From Pseudomonas sp. TH15 (GTDB lineage: Bacteria > Pseudomonadota > Gammaproteobacteria > Pseudomonadales > Pseudomonadaceae), in NCBI RefSeq assembly GCF_016651105.1, contig NZ_JAEKEL010000001.1, forward strand, positions 340,001 to 404,000: a DNA stretch of 64,000 bases, written 5' to 3'. Positions 63,433 through 64,000 of this stretch are shown one piece after another (the stretch's first letter is position 1; each line of letters opens with the position of its first letter). A model generated the notes under the pieces. The model made no database searches. It was not told where the DNA came from and saw only the letters and a program-made list of their open reading frames with translations. Position numbers and translations under genes: made by a program.

Positions 63433-64000
63433 ATGCGCGTAGCCCTTTACCAATGCCCACCACTGCCCCTGGACGTCGCAGGCAATCTGCAACGCTTGCA
63501 TCAACTGGCGCTGGAGGCCAAAGGCGCAGACTTGCTGGTGCTGCCGGAGATGTTCCTGACCGGCTACAACATCGGCGTCGATGCGGTGAACGTCCTCGCG
63601 GAGGTGCACAACGGTGAGTCGGCGCAGCAGGTCGCGCGCATTGCCAAAACAGCGGGGATCGCCATTTTGTATGGCTATCCCGAACGCATCGAAGACGGCC
63701 AGATCTACAACTCGGTGCAGTTGATCGACGCCCATGGCGAACGCCTGTGCAATTACCGCAAAACGCACCTGTTCGGCGACCTCGACAACTCGATGTTCAG
63801 CGCCGGCGGGGATGATTTCCCGCTGGTCGAGCTCAATGGCTGGAAGCTTGGCTTCCTGATTTGCTACGACATGGAGTTCCCGGAAAACGCCCGGCGTCTG
63901 GCCCTGGCCGGCGCCGAGCTGATTCTGGTGCCAACGGCGAACATGATTCCCTTCGATTTCGTCGCTGACGTCACCGTCCGCGCGCGAGCCTTTGAAAACC
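63433..64000 (+). CDS. davA: 5-aminopentanamidase DavA (nitrilase superfamily), 3' end beyond the window
   Basis: Hydrolyses 5-aminopentanamide to 5-aminovalerate and ammonia. The ATG at 63433 follows an AGGAAT ribosome site 12 bases after davB. The reading frame is open to the window end, 189 codons of an expected 260 or so. The nitrilase triad is complete: E39 (LPEMFLTGYN), K110 (NYRKTHLFGD) and C144 (FLICYDMEFPE). Partial only because of the window edge. Confidence 0.9.
   Translation, partial: MRVALYQCPPLPLDVAGNLQRLHQLALEAKGADLLVLPEMFLTGYNIGVDAVNVLAEVHNGESAQQVARIAKTAGIAILYGYPERIEDGQIYNSVQLIDAHGERLCNYRKTHLFGDLDNSMFSAGGDDFPLVELNGWKLGFLICYDMEFPENARRLALAGAELILVPTANMIPFDFVADVTVRARAFEN

Noticed and set aside
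61732..63768. 678-codon minus-strand frame opposite davB/davA
   Set aside because: Shadow of davB; no homology features.

Overview
This window is chromosomal DNA of a fluorescent-group Pseudomonas. The evidence is GC-rich coding with Pseudomonas-type codon use, family members that look pseudomonad throughout (Vfr, AmgK/MurU, EstA, AgtABCD, DavBA), and many inverted pairs of short palindromic REP sequences between genes. Gene order matches what I recall of two P. aeruginosa PAO1 stretches, roughly PA0575-PA0609 and PA0649-PA0668. In PAO1 a pyocin island separates them between trpE and trpG. Here that gap holds only estA and a REP array. I see no prophage, insertion sequence, CRISPR array or rRNA.

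Layout. 1-15.8 kb: tyrS (cut by the window edge), an M23 envelope peptidase, anmK, erpA, argC, hemJ, a nitronate monooxygenase, a DUF805 membrane protein, an SDR enzyme, a HIT protein, coq7, speD, an OsmC-like protein, vfr, a lipoate-ligase-like protein, then trpC-trpD-trpG on the minus strand. 15.8-22 kb: estA lies between the two parts of the tryptophan operon, followed by a 235-bp tandem array that contains copies of the trpE 3' end, then trpE-gph-rpe. 22-31.5 kb: an iron alcohol dehydrogenase, an AgtABCD-type ABC transporter whose ATPase gene carries an apparent frameshift, and the AgtS/AgtR two-component pair. 31.5-43 kb: a DUF3530 protein, djlA, murU-amgK, and lptD-surA-pdxA-rsmA-apaG-apaH-glpE. 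43-48.2 kb: the prkA-yeaH-spoVR stress module. 48.2-57 kb: cca, folK-folB, plsY, tsaD and the macromolecular synthesis cluster rpsU-dnaG-rpoD. 57-64 kb: a 1248-residue sensor/GGDEF/EAL protein, a CAU-anticodon tRNA, an Lrp-type regulator, davB, and davA running off the end.

Several genes work together across the window. anmK, amgK and murU are three of the four steps that recycle anhydro-MurNAc to UDP-MurNAc in pseudomonads. davB/davA make 5-aminovalerate from lysine, while the Agt system is the known 5-aminovalerate/GABA importer with its own sensor pair. lptD and surA serve outer-membrane assembly.

The most interesting signal is regulatory. A 28-codon ORF ending in RWRWRA lies upstream of trpG and looks like a Trp leader peptide. 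The same peptide forms the C-terminal tail of Gph immediately upstream of trpE. This suggests paired attenuators of common origin, one of them fused to gph. The array of duplicated trpE 3' ends with REP doublets is a second unusual structure.
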